Part shown: piece after piece, positions 22,677-35,448 of the stretch
Layout of the letters: every line of letters begins with the position of its first letter
Numbering within the stretch: the stretch's first letter is position 1
Assembly (NCBI GenBank): GCA_039720395.1
Contig: CM077824.1
Span: 31,029,859 to 31,093,858 of the forward strand
Reading direction: 5' to 3'
From: Liquidambar formosana
Taxonomy: Eukaryota > Streptophyta > Magnoliopsida > Saxifragales > Altingiaceae
DNA length: 64,000 nucleotides
Translations under genes and position numbers: made by a program
The notes under the pieces: generated by a model
Told to the model about the DNA's origin: nothing
Databases searched by the model: none
Seen by the model: only the letters and a program-made list of their open reading frames with translations

Positions 22677-24660
22677 TGTCACACCCCATTTTTGTCACCT
22701 TAGCTAGGACATATCATTTCATGTAGGATTTTGAGTCCTTTTTGAGTCTAGTCTTTTGCATTGAGTTTCTATGGCATTGAATATCATGTGTATGAATTTT
22801 GAAGTGATTTGGAGTCCATCTCGAGGGTCAATAAGAACTTTTGCGACTTTAAGGGCATAATCGTCTTTTAAGCCGTATATTTTCCATTTGTCCTTGGAAT
22901 GAATCCCGAGTCATCCCATCAAGTTCATATGGTTATATAGAGTCCATATATAGGTTCAATTTCATGAATTAATGGTTTAAGATCAATTCGGCTCGTAATG
23001 GTTCGGGTTGGCTAAAAGACCCTTCCTTGGTGTGCTCAAATTGACTCATAAGACCCAACCAATTTTCTCTCATTTAACTTTAATTGGGCTTTATTTATGT
23101 CCTAAATATGTTTAGAAAGATCAATTTTCGATTGGGAAAGCATTCGGTTCGACCTTGTGTACAAACCCAGCTTAGCGACGGTGAAGCACCATGGTTAACC
23201 ACCTTTGAAAAACCTAACCATGCACCCATGGTTGAGGATTTTTGTCCTAAAATGCCTAAAAATGTGTTCCCCTTCGAAACACGGTCGTTTTGGCTTTTAT
23301 TTCGTCAAAATCGGACTTAATTTGAAGATTTTAGGACTTCTAAAGCAAGTAGAAGTCAAAACTGAAGCGGAAATAGGAGGGCCTCGGGTAACCATCTGGG
23401 GCTGGACGGTCAGCCGTCCAAGCCCAAACAGCTAACCGTCCAGGCCTAGTTGGTCACCCGAGAGAGTCCGTCCTCAACTCGAACTCTGACTCTTCTTTCC
23501 CTCTTTTGACGGTTTCCTCCGCCAAAACAACTTGTCTGAGCTTAGGAGTGTGTAGGTTTGAGTTTTTTGAGCACCAAGAGAGTCTCTAATAGCCCTAGGA
23601 TCATTATTTAATGAATTAATCCTAGCCATTGGTTTAGGGGGTCAGTTCTCTATATAAAGGACATGATATTCAGTACATAGGGGGAGGTTAATTGCACTTC
23701 ACACTTAGAGAGAGAGGGAGCTACGAGTTTGGAGAGCTAGAGGGACTTCAAGAGGAGGCTCTTCAACCCCAAGCAAGCAAGGAAACAAGAGGATTGAAGA
23801 CAAGGAAGAGTCTACAAGAGGTACAATGCTTGTCCTATTGCAAATAGGGCTGCTATGGTCTGAAATGGCTAATGCTAGGAGCTTGTGCGCTCAGGTAAGT
23901 AGGGTTTGAAGGTGCCCCAATTCACCTTTCTTTTTCTATCTTTTCTCTTCTCCCTCCTAGGGTTACTTCTTAATACAAGCTTATGGTAATTATCAAAGGT
24001 TTCCTTCAATAATAAATTCTGGTTTTTATCAAAGTTTTCCTCTTGTGAAAGTTTTCAATTTTGGATTATTCGATACCTTTTCAAATGAGGAAACCTAGGG
24101 TATTTACCATAGGTTTGTATTAGGTTGTAATCCTATTCTTTTCGAACTACGTGGACTTTGATCCATGTATTTCGCTGCATGGTACGTAGGCGCTCTTCGT
24201 GAGGCTCAAGTCCGTTCTAGGATCCAAGTATCCTAGGCTTTTTCTTTTCTTTTCTTTTTTTTTTTCTGTTTTGTTTTATTTGAGTGATTGTGCATGAGAT
24301 GATTGGATGAAATATATGATATGCATGCTGCCTTGTGATGATATATGATGATATTGGAGTGGAAAAGATCTTAAGTTAGCCCAATTAAATTAAGAGACCA
24401 ACTCGGGCGATGTGGGTGCCTATGGGCTTTTGCCCAGAACCTTCCCATGTCGTAACTTAGCCCCCGGATCCAATTTTCTGGTTTCAAAGACTTTGCTTTT
24501 CCTTTAATGGAGTCATGTGGTTTTGAAAATAAAACATTTTTGTGGTTTTCCTATTTTCCCTAAAAAATGAGGTGGTGACTCCCTTTTTGTTTGTTGTCTT
24601 TAAACCCCTTTATATTTCTGCCAAACCCTTGTGGGCCGCGCGCTTTTTCGTGGGTTCACA
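22677..24660 (+). repeat. Element 1 3' LTR (1984 bp)
   Basis: Direct repeat of 5892-7862, ending GGTTCACA before the target duplication CCTGT. TATATAAA at 23651-23658 matches the 5' copy. Only scattered substitutions and a few indels are visible. Confidence 0.95.
23382..23462. promoter_or_regulatory. imperfect palindrome, copy D (3' LTR)
   Basis: Same unit as copy A, with small differences (ACCATCTGGGG, CCAAACAGC) that weaken the symmetry of the right arm. Confidence 0.6.
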
Positions 24661-24665
24661 CCTGT

Positions 24666-25860
24666 ATACAGTAAACACAATGTCAAAGGATGGCTGGCAT
24701 GTGTCCGGCCAGTACCTCTTCGATGCTTAAGTTAAGTGACTTGTGTTAAAGAGAAAGAGAGGAAAATGGACTAGGGTTACTGTACATCATACCTTGATCA
24801 GCCTTTGCACTATTCTATTTCTAGTAGTGTGTAGATCTAACCATGGTTTGGTTAGATAACGGTCCTTGGTTAGGTTAAGTCTAACCCGGGTTAAGTTTAT
24901 AACTGTGTAACCAGGGTAGGCTAACCATGGTCAGGTTTGAATCGTAGTTTGGATAACTGACTATTCGTTTGTTATAATACTATTTAGTCACGTGTTCCAT
25001 TTCATGCTGAGCTCAAGCCCAGTGATTTAATTTGGCCCATAGTGGGAGGAGGCCTGTCCATCGCTATGGTAGTTGGCTGATTGATCTTGATTGACCATCA
25101 GGTCGGGCTGTAGAAGCTATTGGCTTCCTTTCCTCGAGCTAAGGGTGTTTGGTGTCCGTGTTAATAATAGTGTTGAGTTTGCATTATCCTTTGTACGCAG
25201 GATAGACATAACCAGATTGGGACCATCTTCGCATAACTGACCATTTCGGGAACGTTATTATGCAACTTTTTAGTTCGGGAACTGTCCACACAGTAGCTAT
25301 CTTCCATCACCCTCTCTTTCTTTCATGGCATCATCACCCCTTCATTGCAGCAAACAGAGGTAAGATGACACAACCCTCACCGCCGGTGACCCTCATTGCC
25401 AGTGACCTGAGGCAAGCAAGCCCTATGTTCTGCATTTTTTCCTCATCTTCTCCAAACGCTCACCTAACTTCTGTCATTCTCTTTCTCTTTCATGGCACAT
25501 CACCCCTTTATTGCAACAAACGGAGGTGAGCTCACCGCTGCTACGTTGACTTGACACGAACCACCGTCGTCGTTGCCTTGACATCACCGTTGCTTTGACT
25601 ATGACCCTCATTGCCGGTGACCCTCACCGTTGCTGTAATTTTTTTCCCCTCTTCTCCAAACCCTCATTTGACTTGCTTGTGTAACTCTCTCCCATCGTAG
25701 CAAACCCACCACCGATAACTGCTCACCACCGCTGGTCACTATCGCCTCTGCCTTGACACGACCCTCATTGCCAGCAACCTGAGGTAGGTAAGCCCATTTT
25801 CGATTTTTACAAATTTTTCCCCCTATTCTCCAAACCCTCACCTGACTGAGTTCATGAATC
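24666..25860 (+). repeat. older dispersed repeat, copy 1, right part
   Basis: 25270-25860 matches the reverse complement of 33380-33700 in patches (TTTCATGGCATCAT, CAAACCCTCACCTGA and repeats of ACCCTCATTGCCGGTGA). 24666-25265 has no counterpart in copy 2, so copy 1 seems to carry an extra segment. No gene is supported; the proline/serine-rich frame 25260-25529 comes from the short repeats. Confidence 0.55.
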
Positions 25861-28800
25861 CTGAAGTTATGAATATTTTTTTATTGTTATGTTTTAACAT
25901 CTAATTTTTAGAATAATTGATCTATTTAGGTTTACACCTGTTACATCTATGATGATTATGCCACTATTCAGGATTGTGGTTTCTGTTGGTTAGGTGTGAG
26001 TTTCTGGAGATATATCCCCCATTAATCTCTAGTCTTTGCCATCGGATCCCCAATTAGAGAGTTTTGCAAAGCAGATGGGGAAATTAGCTCTCTTTTGAAC
26101 ACGATGGCCGTGTGTCAGGTTCAGTGTTGGCATCTAAGGTGGGGAAGATGTGCCATTAAGGCTTCAATCTTTTGTACTTTGTAGTGTCAACTGTCAAGTA
26201 ATGGATGTTACCCTTAGCTCCAACTTTGGTGCCCATGAGTTGGCTAAAGTAAACAACTTTATCTAAAATCTACATGCCAATCAGCACATCAACTAGCTCA
26301 TAAAGTTGATGAGAGATAAGAGAAACGTAGTGGCTGTACCTGCCCAGTGGAGGAAACTGTATGTACTATAAATCCCATCCACTCCCTAACCCAAAAAAAA
26401 GAAAAAAAAGAAAAAGAAAGAGGAGTTCTAGCACTAAATGGGCTTGGGCTTCATAAATCTTTTGGCTAGACGGCTCAACCTGTTGATAATGCGATCTTCA
26501 CTCACATGTTTGTAGGAGGAAATGGTTGAACATCTGTATCTCGGATGCCATTACTTATAATAGGTGCAGTTTAGCTCCTGTTTATATTTACTTCTAACCC
26601 AAACTACTTCCTTTGTTCAAATGATGGAACAAATGGACTAGTTATGCAACATAGAGTGTCAACAACTTATTTGTAATAGAATTCAACTCAAACTTCCAAC
26701 ACACATGGAAAGAGTGGAACAAAGTGCTTATTAATTTTTAAATATATATTCAAAGAACTTAAGCTTATTAATTAAAATTTACAAAAATTTAAATCCCAAT
26801 CTTGAGAATACACATAATTTTTAAATATGTATTTTATTAAAATCTCAATCTTCTGAATATTCCTTATGTAATTTTTTTTCTTTTTTTTTAAACATAATTT
26901 TATGCTCACATTCAATAAAATATATATTTAGTTCCATTAATGTTTGAAAATTTGTTAGGGAATTTTGGTTATAGGGTGTATAAATGGCATCCGAACGAAG
27001 CTCATGTAGTACAGGTCCAAATTTGTGAAGATTTTGTGATTGAAGTCGTCGAATGCCATGTGAGATCAAGATTGCGTATAGTAAGATTGACAACTTCAGT
27101 AAACATTACTATGCATCGTCATGTAATGTGAGAAACTAATTATTGTTAATTATAGTATTATCACTCATTATTATTGTAATGCGGAACTAATTATTGTTTC
27201 CATGATTTGGTTGGGGAATGCAATGAATTTGTGCAATGAGTTCGTGCATGGGAGGATGAATTGCAAAGGCGACGACGTGATGGACAAGGTTGGAGTGATA
27301 GGCGGGGAAGATATCAAAACATTGGTAGCTAAACATTGTTACAAGGAAACGAGAACCAGATTGGAAATGATAACCAGATTCGAGCAATACGCGAAGAAAC
27401 ATTAATGTTGAAGCATTTGATAATTTTGCTACTAATCATTGTAATATTAATGTGGATGTTTAGAAATTAATTTCTTAATTTCTGTGTACATGACTTTTAG
27501 GCACCTTGACTTAGGACTGGCTTGGCACCTTGACTTAATCAATAAAAAATTTTCATTAAAATGATAAATTTTCATGTGCCATTGTGATGACTTCTACATG
27601 ATTTGGTTGACATATATGCATGAAAACTGTCATGTCATTTAGATAAATAAATTTGAGCAAAAAATTTAGACGTTCTAAATTCAAAATAAAAGAATTGCTT
27701 AACAATTTTTTACCTTGTTAACTATTTAAAAGAGGGTAAATTTATCCCAAATGTCTAATGTTTTTCTATCAATACAAGCTAGGGATGAGATCTTCTGAAA
27801 GTTTTGGCTTGTAAAGTATAAACTATAAAGAGAAGCTGCCAAGAAATGAGTGGGAGCTATGAGATAAGCCTGTTCACTTTGGTAGCCTCTCTCTACCTAC
27901 TGGCACACTTTGTAACAGTCACTAATTGCAAAGGGTATCCACAAGGCATTGTTTGTTTAATATTTTTGAGTTACTTTTCTTATTACCTTCTACATTGAAT
28001 GTCAAAGATAATCTTCTATAAATGCCAACCAATGTCACATAAAAATGGTTAGTACCTTTTATTTTTTTAATTAATGAGCCGCAACCAAGCTAGAGCATCA
28101 AGTGGGAAAAAAAATCTCGACCATCTTCTAGACTTTTATTTTTTTTTTTACCGTTCTTCTTTAGAGTGGGAGCAGGTTAGGGTTGAAAAGGGACTAGTTT
28201 TTGGTCATATGGAAATTAGCTAGTGGGAGTTGTGTCCTAATTAGCTGGACCGCCCTGTTTTTAAGTTGCTGGTTGAACTCCTGAGCCATATTGTTAAAGG
28301 CTCTTGCACTTATGGTATAGCAATAAGTGCCAAGCAACCAATGGGGCCTGTGTTATATATCCAAAATTCTCTTGCACTTTCATTGTAAAGTTGCCTTTCT
28401 ATATTTCATAATTCATGCAGTGATACTACAAAACACAACCCTTTTGGCCCTGTTTACAATCAATTAATCCACCACAAAATACAACCCTTTTGGCCCTATT
28501 TACAATCATAACATAAACCTTGGAAAAAGATAAAATTAAACCTTTATTCATGGCCAAGCTCGAATTTGTAATTTTCAACTTTTCACAATTTAGATGATAG
28601 TTGAAACAAGAATCTTGATTCAACTTAACCAATCTTGATCTCCTGCCTTATGCCAATAATCATTAAAAGTATTTGGAATTGATCCATTTGGCACCAAAGT
28701 TATGGCTGTAGCATTTATTTGCCTCAACATAACCATACACTCTTTACCAAGTGGTCAATCATAATTATCATTATCATAATAGAATCAAATTATAGGTCAA

Positions 28801-29929
28801 AAAAGCAAAACCATGTTTAAAAAGTTTGCATTAAGTGACATTACACTTTCAACCCAGATCCTTTGCTACATGAATAATGTCGCCCACTCACACATAACAA
28901 TAAAATTCGTAAATATTCACTCTTTACAAATGCTCATAATCAACTTAAACATATTCCACATAAATAACAAACATTTCAATCAAGTTCTTGGCCCTACCAT
29001 CAAACACATAAGCAGTAAACCATTTATAGAGAGCCAAATCCACCTGAAAGGCAAGGTCAACATCCCCATGGGCATAGCCAAAAACACAAAATCACTAATT
29101 GAGTTCAACAATTAAACCAAACTTTTGCCATTGTTTCCAAAAAAAAAAAAAAAAAACAAAACCAAACAAAACGGGCAACAATATTTCTCCTCCATTAGCC
29201 CACCAACTATCTGTGAACCCTACCAAAATTATAAAAAAAAAAAAAAAACAATAATAATAATGTTAAAAACAAAAACAAACAATTACAACAACAAAAAAAA
29301 AAAAAATTACAAGAAAAAAAAGCAAATAAATTAACCAAGTTAATAGTACTTACAATTAAATCTTATCATGAACTGTAACATATATCAACTAACTATGTAG
29401 TAAATATAAATCCTATTAAATCTTATTCACTTACTCGTAGAAGAAAATACTTCATCATTGGATACAAGCCCATGGCTACGTGAAGTTCTAACATTAGTAC
29501 TAGGAGCGGGTCTATAAAAAAATCAAATACTCAACTATTGGCATGAAGTTATAAAAATAAATTATAGACAATAAGTGTTTTAAATGTGTAAAAGGATCGA
29601 CTCAATCCAATTTAACTTTAGAACAATTTAAAGTGGAAATAGAGGTGAATAAATATTAGCAATTCCATCAATAATGTACTATGGCACAAACAACTATATA
29701 TCTATATTACATTGTCGAAGTTTTTGCATAAATTAAATAAGTAAACTTACATATTCATTAGGGTTGGGCAATTCCTCTTGTCATGCGACTATCCCCATTG
29801 ATTACATCCATTATATTTTTTCAAATTTTGTTCCCTTACCTTTTATTTTCCTCCTTTTATCCTTTTCCCATATTCCTTAACTCTAATTTGATTAGGCTCT
29901 AACAACACAGGAGTAGAACTGATTGGAGG
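25861..29929. other. intergenic DNA without a supported gene
   Basis: AT-rich sequence with short frames only. The best small frame (27202-27405, plus, 67 codons, MIWLGNAMNLCNEF...) has ordinary composition, but its opposite strand is equally open and I recognise no family. A-rich runs lie at 26393-26420 and 29138-29310. A 40-bp repeat (ACAACCCTTTTGGCCCT) occurs twice at 28435-28497. Confidence 0.5.
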
Positions 29930-31975
29930 ACAATTGCTAGGAACTCCCAAATTGTTGCTACCCTTTCCAATAGAGAATGATTTGATCCTTTTTTCACTAG
30001 CTTACAAATCTTCTCTCAACATTTCGGTTCCCTCTACACTTAAAGTGGCTCCATCAACTACCCTTGCAAAAACTCCATATAAATCATTACGGCAAACTAA
30101 CAAGCCCCTATCACCTGCATCCTCTATATTCACCCCATTGCCCTCCATTAAACTTAGATACTTTGTACCCTTTGTCCACCTCTTCAAGATATATTTACCT
30201 GACAAATCAGTGTATTATTTTCTACAAAAAAAAAAAAAAAAAATAGTGCAACACGTGTTTGTAGGGAATTCCCTCCCACCCAAAATTCTTACAACTGCAG
30301 CTTGCAACATCAGAAACCTTATCATCCACAATCAACCGGACCTTGTCTGGTATTGCTTTTTCACCATCCTCATTTTGCCTTTGGGTGCCTTTGCCACCAT
30401 CAAACACCTGCCTTTCAACCTCATAGATGGTTTGGAACTCATCATCCACTTTAATAGTACTCCTATATTTCATAGATTCCCACAACTCATCTTGAAAATT
30501 TTCAAACATGGAACATGTATAAATATCAACCATTTGTCTCTCCAATGCAACCGGAGTCTTCAACATGGGTCTCTCATTATGATCAACATGGTCGGCTTGT
30601 AACTCGCTATTCCTTTGCCGTACAAGTGCCCTATTGTACCTTGTAATAAAGTCCATCAAAGAATTATGCTTGTCCACATACTCCTTTTCAAATTAATGGT
30701 TACTCTTTACTCTTTGACTAGATGACATTTTAGCAAAGAAAACATGTTTAACAAAAGCAGGAACCCACCTATCCCGTTTGTTAAATATTGTCTGTAACCA
30801 CCCATTCTTATGTAACTCACTTCTTTTAATGAAAGCAGCCCGTCCACATTCGAACTCCTCTAGTCCTTTGAATCCCAAATACATTTATGAAAGCTTTCAT
30901 AGTATTGGCTACAAGTATGAGTACCAAGTTTCTCAGAAAACTTGTTCAATATGTGCCAAATGCAATACCTATGGCATGTTGTTGGGAATTCATGTTTAAT
31001 GGCAATCTCTATGGTTGGATCTTGATCAGTAATGATCATCTCGGGCTCATCTGGCATAGCTTTCATCCAATCTTTAAACAACCAGATAAAAGATTTATGG
31101 TTCTCGTCACACAAGAACTCACAACCAAACGTTATTGTTTGCCTATGATGGTTAACCCCAATAGTGGTGCGAAAATCATTTCATACCTATTTGTTTGATA
31201 GGTAGTGTCAAACACCACAACATCCCCAAATGTTTGTACGGTTCTCTACTTGTTGCATTTGCTCAAAAGATATGTGAAATCCGATTCTCATCATCTGTCT
31301 CAATGGTGTATAGTGAAATACAGATTTCTTTCTTTCTGAGTAAACAAATACTCATTCAACATATTTGCATCATGGCCATTAGTTGCTTTTATTGCATCTC
31401 TTATAACATTTCTAATATCCTGTTCAGTACAGCCAATGTTTTGTAAACCACCCGCCTACAGCTCTAAAACACTCATCAGTTGGGATAGAGGGATATTTGC
31501 ATTGTTGAAGGTTTGCGTTAGTGCCCTTTGGGCCGATGAGACATGCCAATGGGAATGGCAAAAGCTGAACTTTGCTAAGGGATGAAAAAGTGTGGTTGTG
31601 CACCTCCTCAAATGTAGACACTTTAAATTTATCACTCGACTTGAGAACGGTGAGTCTTTCATTGCAATTCTCTTGTGTTATCCCTCGACGCCTCTTTGGT
31701 TGTTTACTATCAAGCTTTGGTGTTTGGACTATTTTCTCACCTTCTTTTGAACAAGTATACACCTTCCTGGTTACTTCATTCTCACGATTCTTATTACTAC
31801 TCCCAATTCGAACACTAAATCCGACTTGCCTCGCATAATTGTTGCAGAAAGCATAAGGCATGTCCAAAGAGTCAAACTCTTGTCCTATGAAAGGTTTGTG
31901 TCCTTGCATTACATTAGGAACTTAACACACTTCCGAATTGATTGAGGAGGAGCCATGGTGTTATATTTTTGACTC
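29930..31975 (-). pseudogene. FAR1/FHY3-family (MULE-derived) transposase pseudogene
   Basis: Read on the minus strand the domains are in family order. There is an acidic N-terminus starting MEDFDVELDES with an early stop. A FAR1 DNA-binding region follows (MPYAFCNNYARQVGFSVR, 31850-31780). The MULE transposase core has VVVFDTTY (about 31215), MIITDQDPTIEIAI (31040) and CHRYCIWHILNKF (30970). Then come KRDRWVPAF (30770) and NSLMDFITRYNRAL (30660). A SWIM-type zinc finger, CSCKNFGWEG with IPYKH, sits next to an A16/T16 run at 30228-30243, followed by GKYILKRWTKGTK (30190). Several stops and frame changes occur between segments (for example 31195-31420 and 30690). Family members are light-signalling transcription factors or Mutator-like transposases. 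This copy is dead. Confidence 0.88.
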
Positions 31976-33169
31976 ATCTAATTCAACATCAAAGTCCTCC
32001 ATTGATCTGTATTAAGAAGTAACCATAATGCTATTTTTTTTTTTTTTTAAAAAAAAAAAAAACATAAACATAGTGAACATTGATTCCAACCAATATTTTT
32101 TTAAACATTAAAGCCTACACTTACAAAGAAAATAAAATGATAGTAATGCCAATATGCCACAAAATCTTCCATCACCACTCAAATCAGGATAATTTTTTTT
32201 TTTTATCATGCAAAAAGGCGGCAAGAAATGGTCTCCATAATAACAAGCTGCTAGTAGCAACATGAATAATCAGGATAAGTTTTTTTGATGTCATATCTTG
32301 CATGTGTGCTAAATTTGTTTTTAGTTCTCTTGGATTTTTACATTTTTTTCCCTATTTTATGGATACAAATTTAAGGGATTTAATATTATTATATTATTTA
32401 ACAGATATCTTTTTAGCTGATGTAAGCTTGGTGCTGCACGGGGAGCTATATGAAGGGTGCTTCATATAGCACCACCTAATTCGATATGTATAATCCCCAT
32501 GAGAGGAATATATAATCTAATAATAAACTTGCCAAAATATAGAATTCATAAAATAATATCGATGACTTTAAGTGTAAAGGGTTTTACACCTAGTCTAGTC
32601 ACCTAGTATAATTTGATCGTGCCTTGTAATTTTGTACTATGCAATGCAATCATAAACTATGCCGTAATCCTTGAATAAAGACTGATTAATAGAAAATTAA
32701 TAACGTCAATTATCTAAGTGAGTGTTGCATTATAAGCTAGCTAGCCTCTATCACTCACCAACCATAGTAATTTTCTTTGTCAGCTTTTAACATCCCCAAC
32801 TAATTAAGAGTTGAAATTTACAAGAGAAGTACTGGATGTACATTTCTTTGTGGGGTAAAGGTAGTTGAGTTGGATGGCTCAACTAATAATCTTTTATTGT
32901 TATTTAATAATGATGATAATAATAATAATAATTGGTGCACTAGATAAATTGATCTACTTTCTCTCTCGGTTGATGTGGCAATAAAAAAGAAAATGAAAAA
33001 CATGGATCTATTTTCTTATAATTCAATAGAAAAAAAAATAGTGAAATCATGTCAAATTTAGTGAACTTATTATCCTCATCATCATGACTTCTTTTTTTTT
33101 TTTTTTTTTTTCTTTTTTTTTTTCAACTAATTTGAACATACAATTACAGAAGGAGAGAAGCTTACCAGA
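31976..33169. other. intergenic DNA without a supported gene
   Basis: AT-rich sequence with T/A runs at 32036-32060 and 33092-33122 and an AAT microsatellite at 32910-32932. No coding or RNA signal was found apart from a small hairpin at 32441-32473. Confidence 0.5.
32441..32473. repeat. perfect 11-bp stem with 4-base loop
   Basis: GCTATATGAAG (32445-32455), loop GGTG, CTTCATATAGC (32460-32470). The stem extends to 14 bp with one mismatch (GGAG/CACC). There is no T-run after it and no neighbouring gene, so a foldback or small-RNA origin is open. Confidence 0.6.
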
Positions 33170-34070
33170 GCTCAAGTCGCCGGTGGTGAGGTTTCTTTAT
33201 GTGGGAGCTTAGGTCGCTAGCGGTGGGTTTGTGGAGAGGGAGCTTAGGTCGCCGGCGGTGAGCTTAGGTTGCCAGTGGTTTCAAATCTAGCCTCACGGGT
33301 GCGAGTGGCTATGAGGGAGAGGAGCTTCACGGCAACGGCAATGGTGTGAGTGGCTGTGATGGGAGAAAGTTATATAGGCAAATCAGGTGAGGGTTTGGAG
33401 AATAGGGGAAAAAAATTTGCAGAAATCAAACATGGAGGACTCATCGGAGCTGGTTGCCAGCGGTGAGGTTCGTGGAGAGCAGCGGCGGTGAGCAGCTTCA
33501 ACGGTAGCAGCAGTGAGTAGCTTCATGACAGCGATGAGCAACTTCACAACAGTGGCGATGTCAAGGTAGCGATGACGGTGGTTCATGTCAAGTCAACATG
33601 GTAGCGGTGAGGGTCGTGTCAGCTCACCTTCATTTGCTGGGATAAAGGAATAATGATGCCATGAAAGAGAGAGAAAATAATGGAAGATAACTGCTAATAG
33701 TGAGCTTTGTGGTTTGTGGATCAGGCCATGAAGAGAAAGAGAGATGAAGAGAGCTGCCATAAAAGAGAGAGAGAGGGATGAAGAGAGCTGTCATGAAAGA
33801 AAGAGAAAGAGATGAAGAGAGCTGCCATGAAAGAGAAAGAGAGAGATAAAGAGAGCTTCAAACTTGATCTGGAGAAGGAGAGAGAGAACGTGAGAACGTG
33901 ATGAGAGAGAAAGCTTCAAACCTAATCTAGAGAAGGAAAGAGAAAACGTGATATCAGATAAGAGAGAACATGATGTGACTCCCATGTTAGTTTTGTCTTG
34001 ATTTGAAACCCCAGCTGTTGATTTGAAGCCATTGTGAATGAACGACCACGATTACTTCAGCTAATATACC
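33170..34070 (-). repeat. older dispersed repeat, copy 2, left part (inverted relative to copy 1)
   Basis: GAGAGA-rich and GTGAGC-rich blocks are the reverse complements of those at 5560-5800 and 25270-25860. The sequence up to ATACC (34066-34070) continues after Element 2 at 49175. Confidence 0.65.
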
Positions 34071-35167
34071 TGTTGATACACCAAAATGCCAAAGCCACGT
34101 CGGACCAACCACAGCTTGCAACATGGAAAGTTGACCAACAAGGCTGACCCATATCACCACTACAGATGCCTGGCTGGCATCACTAAGTCGATCTTACATT
34201 AGTGGCCACGTCGCCCACATTCTCCAATGTACCCCAGAGCGGAGCCTCCACCCCTCTCGAGGATGCCCCTCCCCGGAGGGACGCCTTCAATATCGAGGAT
34301 GCCCGTACTATCCCGATGTAGGTCGTCACGACCTCTTCGAGTCGGATGCCTGTCACATCGCGCGATGGGAGTTAAGGCCGGTGATCTACTTGATCCCCCT
34401 CGAAGTACCTTGAGGTACGGTCCTAGTTCAATAACTAGCCTGGGTCGAGGCAGAGCCCGGGGGGCTCGATCGCGAGCTTAACCCTCAAGCAAGGTCACTT
34501 GGCCTTAGCTCATCTCAAATACTTGGGACATTTAGAGGATCTTGGTATGGCGGATGGGGAGAAGGCTCTCTAAGGAGGTCACACCCATGGCATTGGGAAT
34601 TGCACCTCTATAGTCGATCTGGGGTACAGCTGGGAAGTGATGTGACACAACAACAACCTCAAAAAGACGATGGGACAGCTGACAGGTCAAACCCATACCT
34701 CATACAGGCAAAAAACCTTACAGGCATAGGTGTCAGCACCAGAATAGGGTATGGCAGCCGACCTACCCAGAAGGGTCTAGGTCTGTTGCCCCATTACCTT
34801 AGGTCTGCTGCCACCTGCACCAAGCAGTTGTCCCCAGTTTTTGACACTGTAAAAGGCCTCACTTGACCTCATTAAGGGGGCATTCAATCCCCTCACCAAC
34901 AACACCAACAATCAAGGAATCTCTTCCTTGATTCAGGAGATTCTCTGAAAAGGCTTCATTTGGACTGAAGCTTCTCCAATACGGGTCGCGCCCATCTAGG
35001 TCGACTCTCTCTCTCTGCCCATCTCCTACTCCCAAGCTACCCCCAGGTCGCTTCTCTCTCTCCTCCACCTGGATCTCTCCACTTGTCTAACCATCATACG
35101 TGGCTGACCTCCTCGAATACGACCCACGTGGGCCCTGTTGACTCCACGTCACAACGATCCACAAACA
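34071..35167 (+). repeat. Element 2 5' LTR
   Basis: Direct repeat of 48077-49174. The TATA box seen in the 3' LTR (ACTATAAAAGG) reads ACTGTAAAAGG here (about 34846-34856), so this LTR promoter may be weakened. Confidence 0.94.
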
Positions 35168-35188
35168 TTTTGGCGACTCTGCTGGGGA
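35168..35188 (+). promoter_or_regulatory. primer-binding site of Element 2
   Basis: TGGCGACTCTGCTGGGGA starts three bases inside the LTR end. It differs from the Element 1 site by one base. Confidence 0.8.
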
Positions 35189-35448
35189 GGCAGTACGCAT
35201 GATGGTGATTTTACCCGAGGGAGCACACAGGCTGGAACCTCAAGGGCTTGAGCTGCCAATTTAGGAGCAGAAAGTGATCAGGAACCATCCAGTGAGTCGG
35301 GCATGTAGCTCGATCCCGCCAAAGCTACTAAAGTCGATGATCTCACCAGTCTCGAGGATCTCAGTATCCTCCATTCGATGATCTTATTAATATCTTAGCT
35401 CCCACACTTACAGCAATCAATGACACTCAGAACCGGATCCTAGAAGAG

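Larger units (their letters stand above)
5892..24660 (+). mobile_element. Element 1: complete Tat/Ogre-type Ty3/gypsy LTR retrotransposon with two antisense genes
   Basis: The element starts TGTCACACCCC and ends GGTTCACA. It is flanked by the 5-bp duplication CCTGT (5887-5891 and 24661-24665). The order on the plus strand is LTR, primer site, gag, protease with G-patch, RT, RNase H, a second RNase H, and integrase. Between integrase and the 3' LTR, two genes read on the minus strand (DUF7745-like and PMD), followed by tandem repeats. The second RNase H, very large size, extra antisense ORFs and 3' tandem repeats are hallmarks of the Tat lineage (Ogre/Retand). The two LTRs are very similar by eye, so insertion is fairly recent, yet gag-pol is broken (see the parts). 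Confidence 0.95.

Noticed and set aside
27202..27405. 67-codon frame, plus strand
   Set aside because: Too short, no family recognised, opposite strand also open.
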